Origin: Natronincola ferrireducens
GTDB lineage: Bacteria > Bacillota > Clostridia > Peptostreptococcales > Natronincolaceae
Length of the DNA stretch: 64,000 nucleotides
Assembly: GCF_900100845.1 (NCBI RefSeq)
Contig: NZ_FNFP01000001.1
Location: 806,001-870,000, forward strand
Direction: 5' to 3'
Below the pieces are notes generated by a model that saw only the letters and a list, made by a program, of their open reading frames with translations, was not told the origin of the DNA and did not search any database. The position numbers and the translations under genes are program-made. This document shows, piece by piece, positions 25,402-35,083 of the stretch. Numbering within the stretch: position 1 is the first letter of the stretch; each line of letters starts with the position of its first letter.

Positions 25402-26751
25402 ATGAAAAGAGATAATTTTGGTTCAAAATTAGGCGTATTAGCAGCAGCAGCAGGCTCGGCCATAGGCTTAGGAAACATATGGAAATTTCCTTATGTTGCA
25501 GGTCAAAATGGAGGAGCGGCATTTATATTAGTATATTTACTTTGTGTAGCTATAGTAGGGATACCTGTAATGGTTTCAGAATTTGCTTTAGGAAGAAAAA
25601 CCCAAGCAAATGCAGCAGGGGTCTTTAAAAAGTTAAAACCAAATAGTAAATGGAGTATCACAGGATATTTAGGAATATTTACTGCCTTTATTATATTGTC
25701 TTATTATGCAGTTATTGCTGGATGGATATTTGCCTATATAGCTAGATCAGCTACAGGCAAATTAGCCAACATTGCACCTGACCAAATAGGTGTATATTTT
25801 GAAAGTATTATAGGAAGCAACATTGAACCAGTGTTTTGGAGTTTATTTGTTATTGTGTTGACAGGATTTATAGTAATGTCTGGAATCAAAGAGGGTATAG
25901 AAAAATATAGTAAAATTCTTATGCCTATATTACTAGGTATTCTTGTAGTGTTAATGTTTAGATCATTAACATTAGAAGGTGCTTCAAAGGGATTGGAATT
26001 TTTATTTAAACCGGATTTTTCTCAATTGACTACTAAGGGAGTATTAGAAGCCCTTGGACATTCATTTTTCTCCCTTAGTCTTGGTATGGCAATTATAATT
26101 ACTTATGGAAGTTATGTAAAAAAGGATGAAAATATTGCTTCTCTATCCCTACAGGTAATTCTTGTAGATACGTTGATTGCAATTATGGCAGGTATTGTTA
26201 TATTCCCAGCTGTATTTGCATATGGCTTTGAACCCCAAGCAGGACCTACACTTATATTTATAACATTGCCTGCTGTATTTCAGGAAATGCCATTTGGAGC
26301 TTTATTTGAGACCCTATTCTTTATGTTGATTGGAATTGCAGCTATTACTTCAACTATATCCCTATTAGAGGTTTCAGTTGCTTTTGTTACAGAGGAATTT
26401 AAGCTTAGCAGAAAAAAAACCACTGTCATTCTTTCAAGTATACTTTTTCTATTATCAATACCAAGTGCTCTATCATTTGGTGCACTTAGTGGCGTAACGG
26501 TATTTGGCAAAACATTTTTTGATTTATTTGATTTCATTACCTCCAACATATTCTTGCCATTAGGTGGATTGTTAGTATGCTTATTTGCTGCTTGGGTGTG
26601 GGGAGCAAAGAATGTTGCTAAAGAAGTAACCAGCAATGGTATATTTGAATTTAAATGGGAAAAGTTATATTCCTTTACCCTTAAATATATAGCACCTATT
26701 GCTATTCTACTGATTTTTCTTTACTCAATAGGTATCGTTAAATTAAATTAA
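25402..26751 (+). CDS. Sodium-dependent amino-acid transporter (SNF family)
   Basis: 449 aa with about 11 membrane helices. The first helix carries the conserved AAAGSAIGLGNIWKFPYVAG, the Na+ and substrate site of LeuT-like transporters, followed by GGAAFILVYLL. It imports an amino acid with sodium. The T-box leader shows that expression rises when a specific tRNA is uncharged, so the substrate is an amino acid or its precursor. AAAGGAGATG precedes the ATG. Confidence 0.92.
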   Translation: MKRDNFGSKLGVLAAAAGSAIGLGNIWKFPYVAGQNGGAAFILVYLLCVAIVGIPVMVSEFALGRKTQANAAGVFKKLKPNSKWSITGYLGIFTAFIILSYYAVIAGWIFAYIARSATGKLANIAPDQIGVYFESIIGSNIEPVFWSLFVIVLTGFIVMSGIKEGIEKYSKILMPILLGILVVLMFRSLTLEGASKGLEFLFKPDFSQLTTKGVLEALGHSFFSLSLGMAIIITYGSYVKKDENIASLSLQVILVDTLIAIMAGIVIFPAVFAYGFEPQAGPTLIFITLPAVFQEMPFGALFETLFFMLIGIAAITSTISLLEVSVAFVTEEFKLSRKKTTVILSSILFLLSIPSALSFGALSGVTVFGKTFFDLFDFITSNIFLPLGGLLVCLFAAWVWGAKNVAKEVTSNGIFEFKWEKLYSFTLKYIAPIAILLIFLYSIGIVKLN

Positions 26752-26817
26752 TAATTTTCATGATACCTTATAATGAAGCAAAAATATCAAATAGTTTTAG
26801 AAAACTCAAAAATTAAA

Positions 26818-26849
26818 GAATCAGGTGGAGAGTTGACTCCACCTGATTC
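26818..26849. terminator. Bidirectional terminator
   Basis: GAATCAGGTGGAG and its inverse form a perfect 13-bp stem around a 6-nt loop between convergent genes. A small open frame across it is rejected. Confidence 0.85.
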
Positions 26850-26902
26850 TATTTACATAAATAATTCAGTTATCAAAAGATATTATTATAGTGTTGACTC
26901 TA

Positions 26903-27775
26903 TTAAAAAATATCAAGATCCTTTGCTGAAATCACTTCACCATCAAATTTTTGTTTGATTTCCATAATCATTTCCTGCTCTCTTTCTGCGATGGACAACA
27001 TCTCTCCAGATTCATTTTCTCCTACCATAAATAACTGATGATACAGTACTAATAGTTCTGGATTAACCTGAGATGCTATTTCACCTAATTCAACACTTGA
27101 TGTGTGGACTGTTGTGTGGTAGTTATACCATTTTGGCGTTCTACTATTGATGCCAGTAGCTGAATAAACCTCATGAACAAGAATATTACATCCCTTTGCA
27201 TGTTTTATTAAATTCTCACAGGGAGTTGTATCCCCGGAAACAACTACGACTTTATCTGGAGTAATGAACTTATAGCCATAGGCTTCAAATGGGGGATGGT
27301 TCACCCTAAAAGCTTCTACTATTACCTTTTCATCTGAATAGATAATCCCTTCAAAGACTTCTTCTACATCAACTTTAATCCCAGTTTCATTAGCTTTTTC
27401 TCCACCGTATCTACGTGCATCGATGTCTACTTTATAGGCTTCCAAAAGATGATTTGTCATTTGTTTAATACCTTTAGGACCAAATACCTTTAAAGGCTCT
27501 TCTCTTTCAAGTACCCAAGGTGTTAAAATCAAATCACTATATCCAGCTGTATGATCTGAATGAAGATGAGTTAAGAAAGCTCTTTTAAGATTTTTTGCTT
27601 CTAGGGCTTTAATACCTTTTCTATTAGCCTTCTCAGCTTGTCTTACTACACCAGGTCCAAAATCAACAAGATAAGAGTTTTCACCTACAACTATTGCAAC
27701 ACAAGGTCCTGATCTTTCTGGTACTGGGTTAGGTGTTCCAGTTCCTAATAGTACTACTTTTGTTTGGTTTTCCAT
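26903..27775 (-). CDS. MBL-fold hydrolase, RNase Z/arylsulfatase-like
   Basis: 290 aa. LGTGTPNPVPERSGP at 10-24 and THLHSDHTAGYSD near 70 (HxHxDH) define a metallo-beta-lactamase fold hydrolase of the RNase Z-like group; VVSGDTTPCE near 178 and the distal YHTTVH histidines supply the second metal ligands. A true tRNase Z exosite arm is not seen, so a small-molecule ester or sulfate hydrolase is likelier. Start after AGGAGG on the minus strand. It probably shares a transcript with the upstream NhaC gene (51-bp gap). Confidence 0.8.
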   Translation of the reverse strand: MENQTKVVLLGTGTPNPVPERSGPCVAIVVGENSYLVDFGPGVVRQAEKANRKGIKALEAKNLKRAFLTHLHSDHTAGYSDLILTPWVLEREEPLKVFGPKGIKQMTNHLLEAYKVDIDARRYGGEKANETGIKVDVEEVFEGIIYSDEKVIVEAFRVNHPPFEAYGYKFITPDKVVVVSGDTTPCENLIKHAKGCNILVHEVYSATGINSRTPKWYNYHTTVHTSSVELGEIASQVNPELLVLYHQLFMVGENESGEMLSIAEREQEMIMEIKQKFDGEVISAKDLDIF

Positions 27776-27826
27776 TTCAAATTCCTCCTATAGCTATCAT
27801 TATTTTTCATTATAAAAATTAACTTA

Positions 27827-29239
27827 TTAATTAGTTTGAAGTTGACCTTTGCTATCTTCCTCATCAAGAGATACCATACTAATTCCTGCAAATCCATAGA
27901 ATAGAATGATTACAATAATAGCAAAAGGAAAAAACAGGTAAGGAATAAATTCAATAGGTTCCACCCCCAGTATATTTTTAGCAAATATGCAGGGAACACT
28001 CCAAGGAACAAGATTTATACAAATTGTTCCGATGGATTGAGCAGTTCTAGCTAAATTTTTTGGATGTAGATTTCTTTTTTTGTATTCCTTTGTAAACATT
28101 CTGGCTGGCAAAACGATAGCAAGTAATTGAGCCCCAGTAGCAAAACCCACCGCCAAACCACTTAAAACTGTTACTAATATTAATTCTCCATTTGTTTTTA
28201 CCTTTTTCATGATAAAGTCAAGAATAGAATCTAAGGCTCCGATTTTTTCTAATATTCCCCCTAAAGATGTTGCGATAGTAAGAAGTATGACAACCTCACC
28301 CATAGAAGTTATCCCACCTCTAGTCAATAAATTGTCAACTATGCTTACTTCTGTTTGACTCTTAAAACCAGATGTCACGCTTTTAAGTACAGTAGCAATA
28401 TCTGCTCCTTGAAAAACTATGGCTGCCAAACCACCTAACAAAGCAATGATTACAAGGGAAGGTATTGCTGGATATTGTTTTATAGATAAAAATATAGTAA
28501 TAATAGGTATTAAAAGTAACAAAGGAGTAATGGTAAATGATGATTGAAGTCCACTTAAAATGGTTTCAATGGTTCCTAAATCCATTACAGCTTGGGATGC
28601 AAATTTTAACCCTACAAAATAATATCCAACAACGGCTATAACAAAAGCCGGTATTCCTGTGAACATCAAATACTTAATAACATCAAATAATTGACAACCA
28701 GCCATTGCTGAAGATAAGTTGGTTGTATCGGAAAGGGGTGATATACTATCTCCAAAGTAAGCTCCTGAAATAATGGCACCAGCTAGTAATGGTGCAGGGA
28801 AACCCATCCCTAAACCTGTAACCATCAAGGATAAACCAATTGTTGCTATGGATGTAAAGGATGTTCCTGTGGCAGTAGCAATCATGGCAGTTACAATGGC
28901 TACTGCTGGAATAAAAATTTGAGGACTAATCATTTTTAAACTATAGTATATAAGGGTTGGTATCACTCCTCCTGCAATCCAAGATCCAATAATAGCTCCT
29001 ACAACAAGCATAATAAACAACGCTGGCAAAGCTCTTGAGACACCTTGAACCAAACTAGATTGAAGTTCTTCCCACCCATAGCCCATATACATACCTAGTA
29101 TAACTGCTACAGTTATACTTCCTATGATGGGGGTGACCATACCTACCTTCCATTTCATTACCGACATTAACCCCAAGAACATTACAGTGATAATGGGTAA
29201 AAATGCTTGCCAAACCTTTATTGCCTTCTTTTCTTTCAT
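27827..29239 (-). CDS. NhaC-family Na+/H+ antiporter-like protein
   Basis: About 470 aa with 11-12 membrane helices. ISGAYFGDSISPLSDTTNLSS (family motif, residues near 165-185; written in two parts as ISGAYFGDSISP and LSDTTNLSS) and GSWIAGGVIPTLIYY fit NhaC. It exchanges Na+ for protons or a solute. GAGGAG abuts an ATG at 29245 and is 6 nt from the ATG at 29239, so I use the latter. A roughly 440-nt upstream region holds three hairpins and an operator-like palindrome. Confidence 0.85.
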   Translation of the reverse strand: MKEKKAIKVWQAFLPIITVMFLGLMSVMKWKVGMVTPIIGSITVAVILGMYMGYGWEELQSSLVQGVSRALPALFIMLVVGAIIGSWIAGGVIPTLIYYSLKMISPQIFIPAVAIVTAMIATATGTSFTSIATIGLSLMVTGLGMGFPAPLLAGAIISGAYFGDSISPLSDTTNLSSAMAGCQLFDVIKYLMFTGIPAFVIAVVGYYFVGLKFASQAVMDLGTIETILSGLQSSFTITPLLLLIPIITIFLSIKQYPAIPSLVIIALLGGLAAIVFQGADIATVLKSVTSGFKSQTEVSIVDNLLTRGGITSMGEVVILLTIATSLGGILEKIGALDSILDFIMKKVKTNGELILVTVLSGLAVGFATGAQLLAIVLPARMFTKEYKKRNLHPKNLARTAQSIGTICINLVPWSVPCIFAKNILGVEPIEFIPYLFFPFAIIVIILFYGFAGISMVSLDEEDSKGQLQTN

Positions 29240-29291
29240 CTTCATCTCCTCAACCTTCTTTTATTTTTAAAATTTATTTAATAAAAACAAA

Positions 29292-29442
29292 AAACCACGC
29301 AGAATGTGTATCTACCTGGTTTAAAAGCTTCTTATTAAAAATAAAACCACGTAGCGACAGTCTACGTGGTTTTGTGCATTACTAATATTACCATCATAGA
29401 CGCAAACCGTATATTAAAATACTTGGCTGGTTTGCATCTATG
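29292..29442 (-). promoter_or_regulatory. Three consecutive hairpins in the NhaC leader
   Basis: Hairpins 29292-29322, 29343-29373 (perfect 12-bp stem AAAACCACGTAG) and 29395-29442 (14 bp, one mismatch). The first two have nearly the same arms and each ends in a T-run on the minus strand. They may be stacked terminators or an attenuator before nhaC. No known riboswitch core was recognised. Confidence 0.55.
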
Positions 29443-29511
29443 ATTTTTTTCATTTCAGCAAACCCTATCTATAATAGTAATAATAATTTGTATTTGTATT
29501 TGTTTTATCGA

Positions 29512-29526
29512 TTATGATTATCATAA
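29512..29526. promoter_or_regulatory. Fur-family-like 7-1-7 palindrome
   Basis: TTATGAT-T-ATCATAA is a perfect 7-1-7 dyad, the geometry of Fur/PerR/Zur boxes. It lies about 270 bp upstream of the antiporter start, so it could act on that promoter. Confidence 0.35.
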
Positions 29527-29681
29527 CAAGGTCCCCCTAGTAAATGTTATTTTGTATTTTATCATAGCCATTAAAGAAATACAAGTTACTTTTATCTAAA
29601 AAAATTAAATTTTTCCTAAATTACCTAAATAGATGGGCTTGAGGTTTTGAAAAAGAATTAAACAAAACAATAATTAACTAA

Positions 29682-31052
29682 TTAGTTATGCTGATGTTCA
29701 GAAATGTCATTATGGTTGAAGTTTTCCTCGTAGTCCTTAGTGGTATTGACTACAAAGGAGAACAGTCCTAACAAAGCTATTAAGTTAGGAATAACCATTA
29801 AACCATTGAAGGTATCAGCCAGTTCCCATACGATTTCCACCCGCATTGCAGTACCCATAATAATAAATAATAGTACTAGAATTCTATAAAATTTAATTCC
29901 TTTTTTACCAAAAAGAAATTTAATATTTGATTCTCCAAAGTAATACCAACCTATAATAGTAGACAAGGCAAAGAAGAATAAACATATGGCTACAAAGGTA
30001 CTTCCAAATCCACCAAAGCCCCTAATAAAGCCTTCTTGAGTTAATTGTGCCCCTATAAGACCTGAGGAAAAGGCACCTGTTGTCAAAATAACTAGAGCAG
30101 TTAATGTACATACAATTCCTGTATCAATCACTACACCCATGATAGCAACTAATCCCTGTTGAGCCGGATGCTTAACCTTTGCTACAGCATGGGCATGGGG
30201 AGTAGAACCCATCCCCGCCTCGTTGGAGAAAAGACCCCTAGCGATACCATAACGGAAGGCTTCCTTTACAGAGGCACCAATGATTCCACCAGTGGCAGCC
30301 ATAGGATTGAAGGCACCATAAATAATCATTTTAAAGGCAGGTAAAATTTGATTGTAATTAATGAAAACAATTACCAAGCTACCTAAAACATATAATCCCG
30401 CCATTATAGGTACAATCTTTTCTGTAAAGGAGGCAATTCTACTAATTCCTCCAATGACAATTAGACCTACTAAACCTGCTACAACAATCCCAGTAACTAC
30501 TTTAGGAATATTAAAAGCAACATGGACTGCTTCAGAAATAGAGTTGGATTGAACCATATTCCCCATAAATCCTAAGGCTAATACAATAGCAACAGCAAAA
30601 AATCCTGCTAGAAATTTACTTCCTAGTCCCTTTTTAATATAGTAGGCTGGACCACCTGTTATTTCTCCATCCACCCTTTCTGTATGCAATTGAGCTAGTA
30701 CTGCTTCTGCAAAGATAGTTCCCATTCCTAAGAAGCCACTTATCCACATCCAGAAAATAGCACCGGGTCCTCCTGCAGCAATGGCTGTGGCAACCCCTGC
30801 TAGGTTTCCAGTACCCACTTGGGCGGCGATGGCTGTGGTTAGGGCTTGGAATGAGGACATTCCATCTTCATCTGCTTTATCTATTTTCTTAAAGATGCCT
30901 CCGAAGGTTTCCCTCCAGATATACTTAAATTTTCTAATTTGTATAAAACGTAGCTTAAGGGTAAATAGAAGACCTGTACCCAATAAGAAGAACAACATAA
31001 TAGGACCCCATAAAATACTGTTGATTTTAGATATGATTGTTATTAAGTTCAT
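29682..31052 (-). CDS. Alanine/glycine:cation symporter (AGCS family)
   Basis: 456 aa with about ten membrane helices. AAQVGTGNLAGVATAIAAGG near 71-90 and the ARGLFSNEAGMGSTPHAHA motif near 270 are AGCS signatures. It takes up glycine or alanine with Na+. A glycine riboswitch with terminator in the minus-strand leader indicates glycine as substrate or effector. AGGTTATCAC precedes the ATG. Confidence 0.92.
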   Translation of the reverse strand: MNLITIISKINSILWGPIMLFFLLGTGLLFTLKLRFIQIRKFKYIWRETFGGIFKKIDKADEDGMSSFQALTTAIAAQVGTGNLAGVATAIAAGGPGAIFWMWISGFLGMGTIFAEAVLAQLHTERVDGEITGGPAYYIKKGLGSKFLAGFFAVAIVLALGFMGNMVQSNSISEAVHVAFNIPKVVTGIVVAGLVGLIVIGGISRIASFTEKIVPIMAGLYVLGSLVIVFINYNQILPAFKMIIYGAFNPMAATGGIIGASVKEAFRYGIARGLFSNEAGMGSTPHAHAVAKVKHPAQQGLVAIMGVVIDTGIVCTLTALVILTTGAFSSGLIGAQLTQEGFIRGFGGFGSTFVAICLFFFALSTIIGWYYFGESNIKFLFGKKGIKFYRILVLLFIIMGTAMRVEIVWELADTFNGLMVIPNLIALLGLFSFVVNTTKDYEENFNHNDISEHQHN

Positions 31053-31200
31053 GTGATAACCTCCGTAATAATTATTTTGTCTGATAATCTCAAATAAATT
31101 TCAAATATAATGTAGCATTGTAGTCATACTAATAGATCCTTTGATTCCTCACCTCTCCCCTTAAGAATAATAGATATTTGGAGACATTCAAAAAAAGAAA

Positions 31201-31398
31201 AGAGACTAAAGAATAAACTTAGTCTCTGGAAATCAAGATTTTTCAAGTAGCAAAATTAGCCTGTTAACAAAAAAACGTCAACAGCAATAGTATTATGACT
31301 ACATGATAAATCCCCTGTCCTTTTACCTGAGAGTTTCACCTGAAAATCAGGCTTTCCCCTTCGGTGCTCGTTTGAGTCTCTCCAGAGGTTCGTCCAAT
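31201..31398 (-). promoter_or_regulatory. Glycine riboswitch and terminator
   Basis: On the minus strand GGACGAACCTCTGGAGAG, GAGCACCGAAGGGG and GTGAAACTCTCAGG-type blocks appear in the order of a glycine aptamer (31398-31312). Only one aptamer is clear. A stem AGAGACTAA...TTAGTCTCT with T-run (31227-31201) is the expression platform. It serves the AGCS symporter. Confidence 0.92.
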
Positions 31399-31622
31399 AA
31401 CGGTCTATATAAAATCCTATATATTCCATTATCTTCATCCGATATTTATAAAATTGTGTTTTATGAATAATCATAATTTTAACATGAATCCCTATTAGAA
31501 ATCAAGCTTAACTTTAAAAGGGATTTAAACTATAACCTATAATGTGGAAAGTACATAATAGTGAAATTATTTGAACAAAATATATAGTAAAGTAAATAAT
31601 AAAACTTAGATTGGGGATGTTT

Positions 31623-33017
31623 ATGTATAGAAAAATTATTCTAATATTAATGCTGGCAATAATGATTACAATGTCAAGCTGTGGACAACGAAGAAATGTT
31701 CCCCCTGATGGGGAACCCCCTCAAGGACAGCAACCAGGTTCCTCAGCAGAGGAACCCAAGGAGGACAAACTAGCCAAATCCGACAGGGAAGCTGTGGAGG
31801 AGAATATAAATGGTTTCAACATTGAAGATGACTTGAGGATTACCCAAATCACACAGGGTAAGGAAGAAAACAGAGTATCTTACCTTAGTCAGCAACAGAA
31901 AATGAAGCTATTAAACAATATCGGCTCCAAAAACATGAATACTGTATTAGAGGAATATAACACTATTCTTCCTGAAGGAATCAATGATGCAGTACAGTAT
32001 TTTGAGTATGATATGGCCTTTGACTATTTTCTTATAACAGCAGAGGAGGGTGCTAAAATCCGAGAAAATCCAATTCCAGATGCCACTGTTGTTACTCAGG
32101 TGGCGAACCTGGATAAGGTGTCATTACTCCAGAGGGTTGAAGGTGAGGCGTTGGAGGATTCCGCCATATGGTATAGGGTAGCACTTAAAGATAATAATGA
32201 AATAAAAGAGGGTTATCTCCATGCAACAGTAGGTACCCCTAGGAATTTTCGTTTTGAAAGGATGCAGGATGCTGTAAATCAACTAAGGCAACAATTGGCC
32301 GATGGGGAGTTACACTTTATCAGTAACTATAAATTTCAAAATGGTGCACCTCCTCAAAAGGGGGATGTGGCAGTAGATGAGTATGGCTATCGGTTTTACC
32401 ACAGTGCCCCTGCATATGAAGAGGCAGATACAAATAGTAATTTTCGATATATACCCGATGGTATATTGGTACGGATATTAGATGAAACCGATGATTTTTA
32501 TCATGTCAACGTTCCGACTTTTGAGGGAGATTTTTACGTACCTAAGCAGTACATTGATCCAAATGTCACATTAAGTCAGTTAAACCATGTGGTTGTAGTA
32601 GACAGAAATCACCAAAACCAAGCTTCCTTTGAGCTTGATGAAAACGGTCTTAACCTCGTCTCCTATACCCTGGCTACTACTGGTATTGCAGGAGATTTCT
32701 CCTTTGAGACTACTTTAGGGAGCTACAAGGCTATTCAAAAAAGAGAACGCTTTGAATACTTGAAAAGTGGTACACAGGATATTACAGGTTATGCACCCTT
32801 TGCTATACGATTTACAGGGGGAGCCTACATCCACGGGGTTCCAGTGGCATATGAGGAAGAGGATGGAGAGAAGGTTGATCCTGGGACGATAGAATATCTA
32901 CACACCATCGGTACATTCCCTCGCTCCAATATGTGTGTTCGGAATTTCACCAGTCATGCAGAATTCCTTTATAACTGGATAGATAATGAAAGCGGTGCTG
33001 TTATAGTGATAGAATGA
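31623..33017 (+). CDS. Lipoprotein with SH3-like and L,D-transpeptidase-like domains
   Basis: About 464 aa. Lipobox ITMSSC (Cys about 20) is followed by a Pro/Gln-rich linker. Residues about 140-330 hold one or two SH3-type wall-binding modules (AKIRENPIPDATVVTQV). The C-terminal 140 residues look like YkuD: GAYIHGVPV and then SNMCVRNF give the His and Cys of the catalytic motif. It would cross-link or modify peptidoglycan outside the cell. TTG 31611 and ATG 31617 are alternative starts; GGGGAT best serves ATG 31623. Confidence 0.7.
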   Translation: MYRKIILILMLAIMITMSSCGQRRNVPPDGEPPQGQQPGSSAEEPKEDKLAKSDREAVEENINGFNIEDDLRITQITQGKEENRVSYLSQQQKMKLLNNIGSKNMNTVLEEYNTILPEGINDAVQYFEYDMAFDYFLITAEEGAKIRENPIPDATVVTQVANLDKVSLLQRVEGEALEDSAIWYRVALKDNNEIKEGYLHATVGTPRNFRFERMQDAVNQLRQQLADGELHFISNYKFQNGAPPQKGDVAVDEYGYRFYHSAPAYEEADTNSNFRYIPDGILVRILDETDDFYHVNVPTFEGDFYVPKQYIDPNVTLSQLNHVVVVDRNHQNQASFELDENGLNLVSYTLATTGIAGDFSFETTLGSYKAIQKRERFEYLKSGTQDITGYAPFAIRFTGGAYIHGVPVAYEEEDGEKVDPGTIEYLHTIGTFPRSNMCVRNFTSHAEFLYNWIDNESGAVIVIE

Positions 33018-33344
33018 TGATAATAGGGATGAAGCTGTAAGTAAAAATCATTTTGCGTGTAAATATCAATACACTATCAAAGCAAGGGCTTAAACAGCAC
33101 ATGAAGTAATATGAGATTTGATTTAATGATAGGAAAGACTCCTTTTGAATTAAGTTTCCTCTTAATTTGTAAAGAGAACCCCTAAATATATAGGTTTTAA
33201 GTACTAGACAACAAAAGAAGAGTACTATAAAATATAGCTAGAAAGTTAGTTATATATCCTTGATTTTGTTTCTTATGAATAATATTTAAAATAAGAATGA
33301 AGTACGATATTTTATGATTTATCTATAGATTTTGGGGGACTATT
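33018..33344. other. Gap before the LuxR-type gene
   Basis: 327 bp, very AT-rich. No gene, riboswitch or strong hairpin recognised; it should hold the promoter of the next gene. Confidence 0.4.
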
Positions 33345-34781
33345 ATGAGTACATTATTAGAAAAGCTGGAAAAAGATCAGCGAAAGCTATCTATCATAAG
33401 CTTTTCTTTATTTGCAGGATGGTTATTGTCTCTACCCTTTGAGGGGCAGATTCTCTACAGCCTTATGGAAAATGCAGATAAAGACGGAGCATTACATAAT
33501 ACCATAGCCATGATGACTCACTTTGTAGGCCTGAGTATCACCGGGCTTTTCATCAAAAAACAAGTTGCAGCAAAACTGGCTATGATTACCTCCGCCATAG
33601 TATGTCTATTAGGAAGCTTAATTTTCTTTTTACCTGTTTCAATATTATGGTATATATCCCTTGGTGCTATATCATTTTTTGCCGGTATATTTGTAGCCAG
33701 TTGGGGTTTCTACTTTAAGGTATATTCCCAAAGTCAGGAACGATTTAAAACAGCGGCAGATGTTTTAATTTTCTCCAACATATTGATGATTTTTATTAAT
33801 GGAATTGCAGTAAATATTTCAGCATTTATTGGTCTTGTCATAGCTATGCTAATTCTTATGGGTGGGACCCTTCTAACCTTTAGATTAGAAGACTTTTCTG
33901 AAGAAATCTCTTGTAGTAAAATAAATTTAGAAAAAACTTCGGAGAAGATACCCAATAGCTTAAGACCTCTAGTGACCTTATGTTTATTTATTTTAGTTAT
34001 TACAATTAACTCAGGATTGATGTACAGAGTGGTGATTCCTGCCTTTGCTCATCACCAACTGCTGACCAGCTATTACTGGGCAATACCATATATTGTAGCG
34101 CTATTCTTCCTTAGAAATGCAAAAGATCAAGTCAACCGAGGTTATATACTATACATTGCCCTTGCCATGATAGGACTTTCCTATGTCTCGTTTATGTGGC
34201 TGGATAGGTCCATCACAAGCTATTTTATTATCAACACCCTTATGTTGGCTGCTTTTGGTGTATTTGACTTGTTTTGGTGGAGTATCTTAGGAGAATTTTT
34301 TGACTATAGTCAGAACCCTGTACAGGTATTAGGAATTGGTTTATCCATGAATGTACTGGGAATTACTATTGGAGGTATTGTGGGAAACAATTTGATGTAT
34401 TATGAAGGGCTTTATTATAAAGCTACTCTTGTTGCCTTAACCATTGTTTTTGTCATCATCACACTACTACCTATATTACATATGCAACTTACACGATTTC
34501 TCAAAAGTCATGTATTTCTTTTTAAGTTTGCAAACATGAAGGAAAATCAGCAACAGATAGCCATGGCATCCTTTAGAGAAAAAAAGCAACTTACTGATAG
34601 GGAAACAGAGATCATAGAGTTGTTACTTAAGGGATACACCTATAAGGGTATAGCAGAAAATCTTTGTATAAGTGAAAACACAATGAAATATCATGTGAAA
34701 AATATATATCAAAAACTAAGTATTAACAGTAAAATGGAATTGATTAAAATTTTTTCTGAAGAAGAAAAGACATTCGCTTAA
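33345..34781 (+). CDS. Membrane-bound LuxR-type regulator with MFS-like sensor
   Basis: 478 aa. Residues 15-395 contain about twelve hydrophobic helices in an MFS-like layout. Residues 415-475 are a GerE/LuxR helix-turn-helix (LTDRETEIIELLLKGYTYK, then ISENTMKYHVKNIYQKL). It probably senses a ligand or membrane state and binds DNA from the membrane. Similar fusions are known mainly from Coriobacteria and Clostridia. GGGGG lies 8 nt before the ATG. The two envelope genes around it are possible targets. Confidence 0.85.
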   Translation: MSTLLEKLEKDQRKLSIISFSLFAGWLLSLPFEGQILYSLMENADKDGALHNTIAMMTHFVGLSITGLFIKKQVAAKLAMITSAIVCLLGSLIFFLPVSILWYISLGAISFFAGIFVASWGFYFKVYSQSQERFKTAADVLIFSNILMIFINGIAVNISAFIGLVIAMLILMGGTLLTFRLEDFSEEISCSKINLEKTSEKIPNSLRPLVTLCLFILVITINSGLMYRVVIPAFAHHQLLTSYYWAIPYIVALFFLRNAKDQVNRGYILYIALAMIGLSYVSFMWLDRSITSYFIINTLMLAAFGVFDLFWWSILGEFFDYSQNPVQVLGIGLSMNVLGITIGGIVGNNLMYYEGLYYKATLVALTIVFVIITLLPILHMQLTRFLKSHVFLFKFANMKENQQQIAMASFREKKQLTDRETEIIELLLKGYTYKGIAENLCISENTMKYHVKNIYQKLSINSKMELIKIFSEEEKTFA

Positions 34782-34833
34782 ATGCCTGAAGGTGCAAGCC
34801 TTTGGGCTTTTGATTTTTTGAAGATAATAGACA

Positions 34834-34862
34834 CCTACCCTTTTTGGGTAGGATCTTTTTTT
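34834..34862 (+). terminator. Terminator of the LuxR-type gene
   Basis: CCTACCC and GGGTAGG around TTTTT, then a T-run. Confidence 0.85.
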
Positions 34863-35001
34863 ATAAAAACTACCCCTTTTGTGTGATTTTAAATCTATGT
34901 TATAGAGCTATAATAGTGAGGAAATCTAAAATTATATTTGTTATAAGAGGGGGGGTAAAAATTATGAAGGAATTATGAAACACTAAAATTTTGTTATACA
35001 T

Positions 35002-35051
35002 CCTTTTAAAAAATTCCTAATGATAAATAACAGTCCTAATTTTTTAAAAGG
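35002..35051. repeat. 14-bp inverted repeat before lemA-like gene
   Basis: CCTTTTAAAAAATT (35002-35015) and its exact inverse (35038-35051) flank a 22-nt loop, 33 bp before the LemA-like start. Role unknown; could be an operator or an mRNA 5' stem. Confidence 0.5.
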
Positions 35052-35083
35052 AGAAAAAAGCTATAAAACAAGGTGGTTAGACT

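Noticed and set aside
26773-26958. Small open frame after the SNF transporter
   Set aside because: It spans a perfect 13-bp terminator stem and overlaps the end of the convergent MBL gene.
31256-31474. Minus-strand open frame before the AGCS gene
   Set aside because: It is the glycine riboswitch read as codons.
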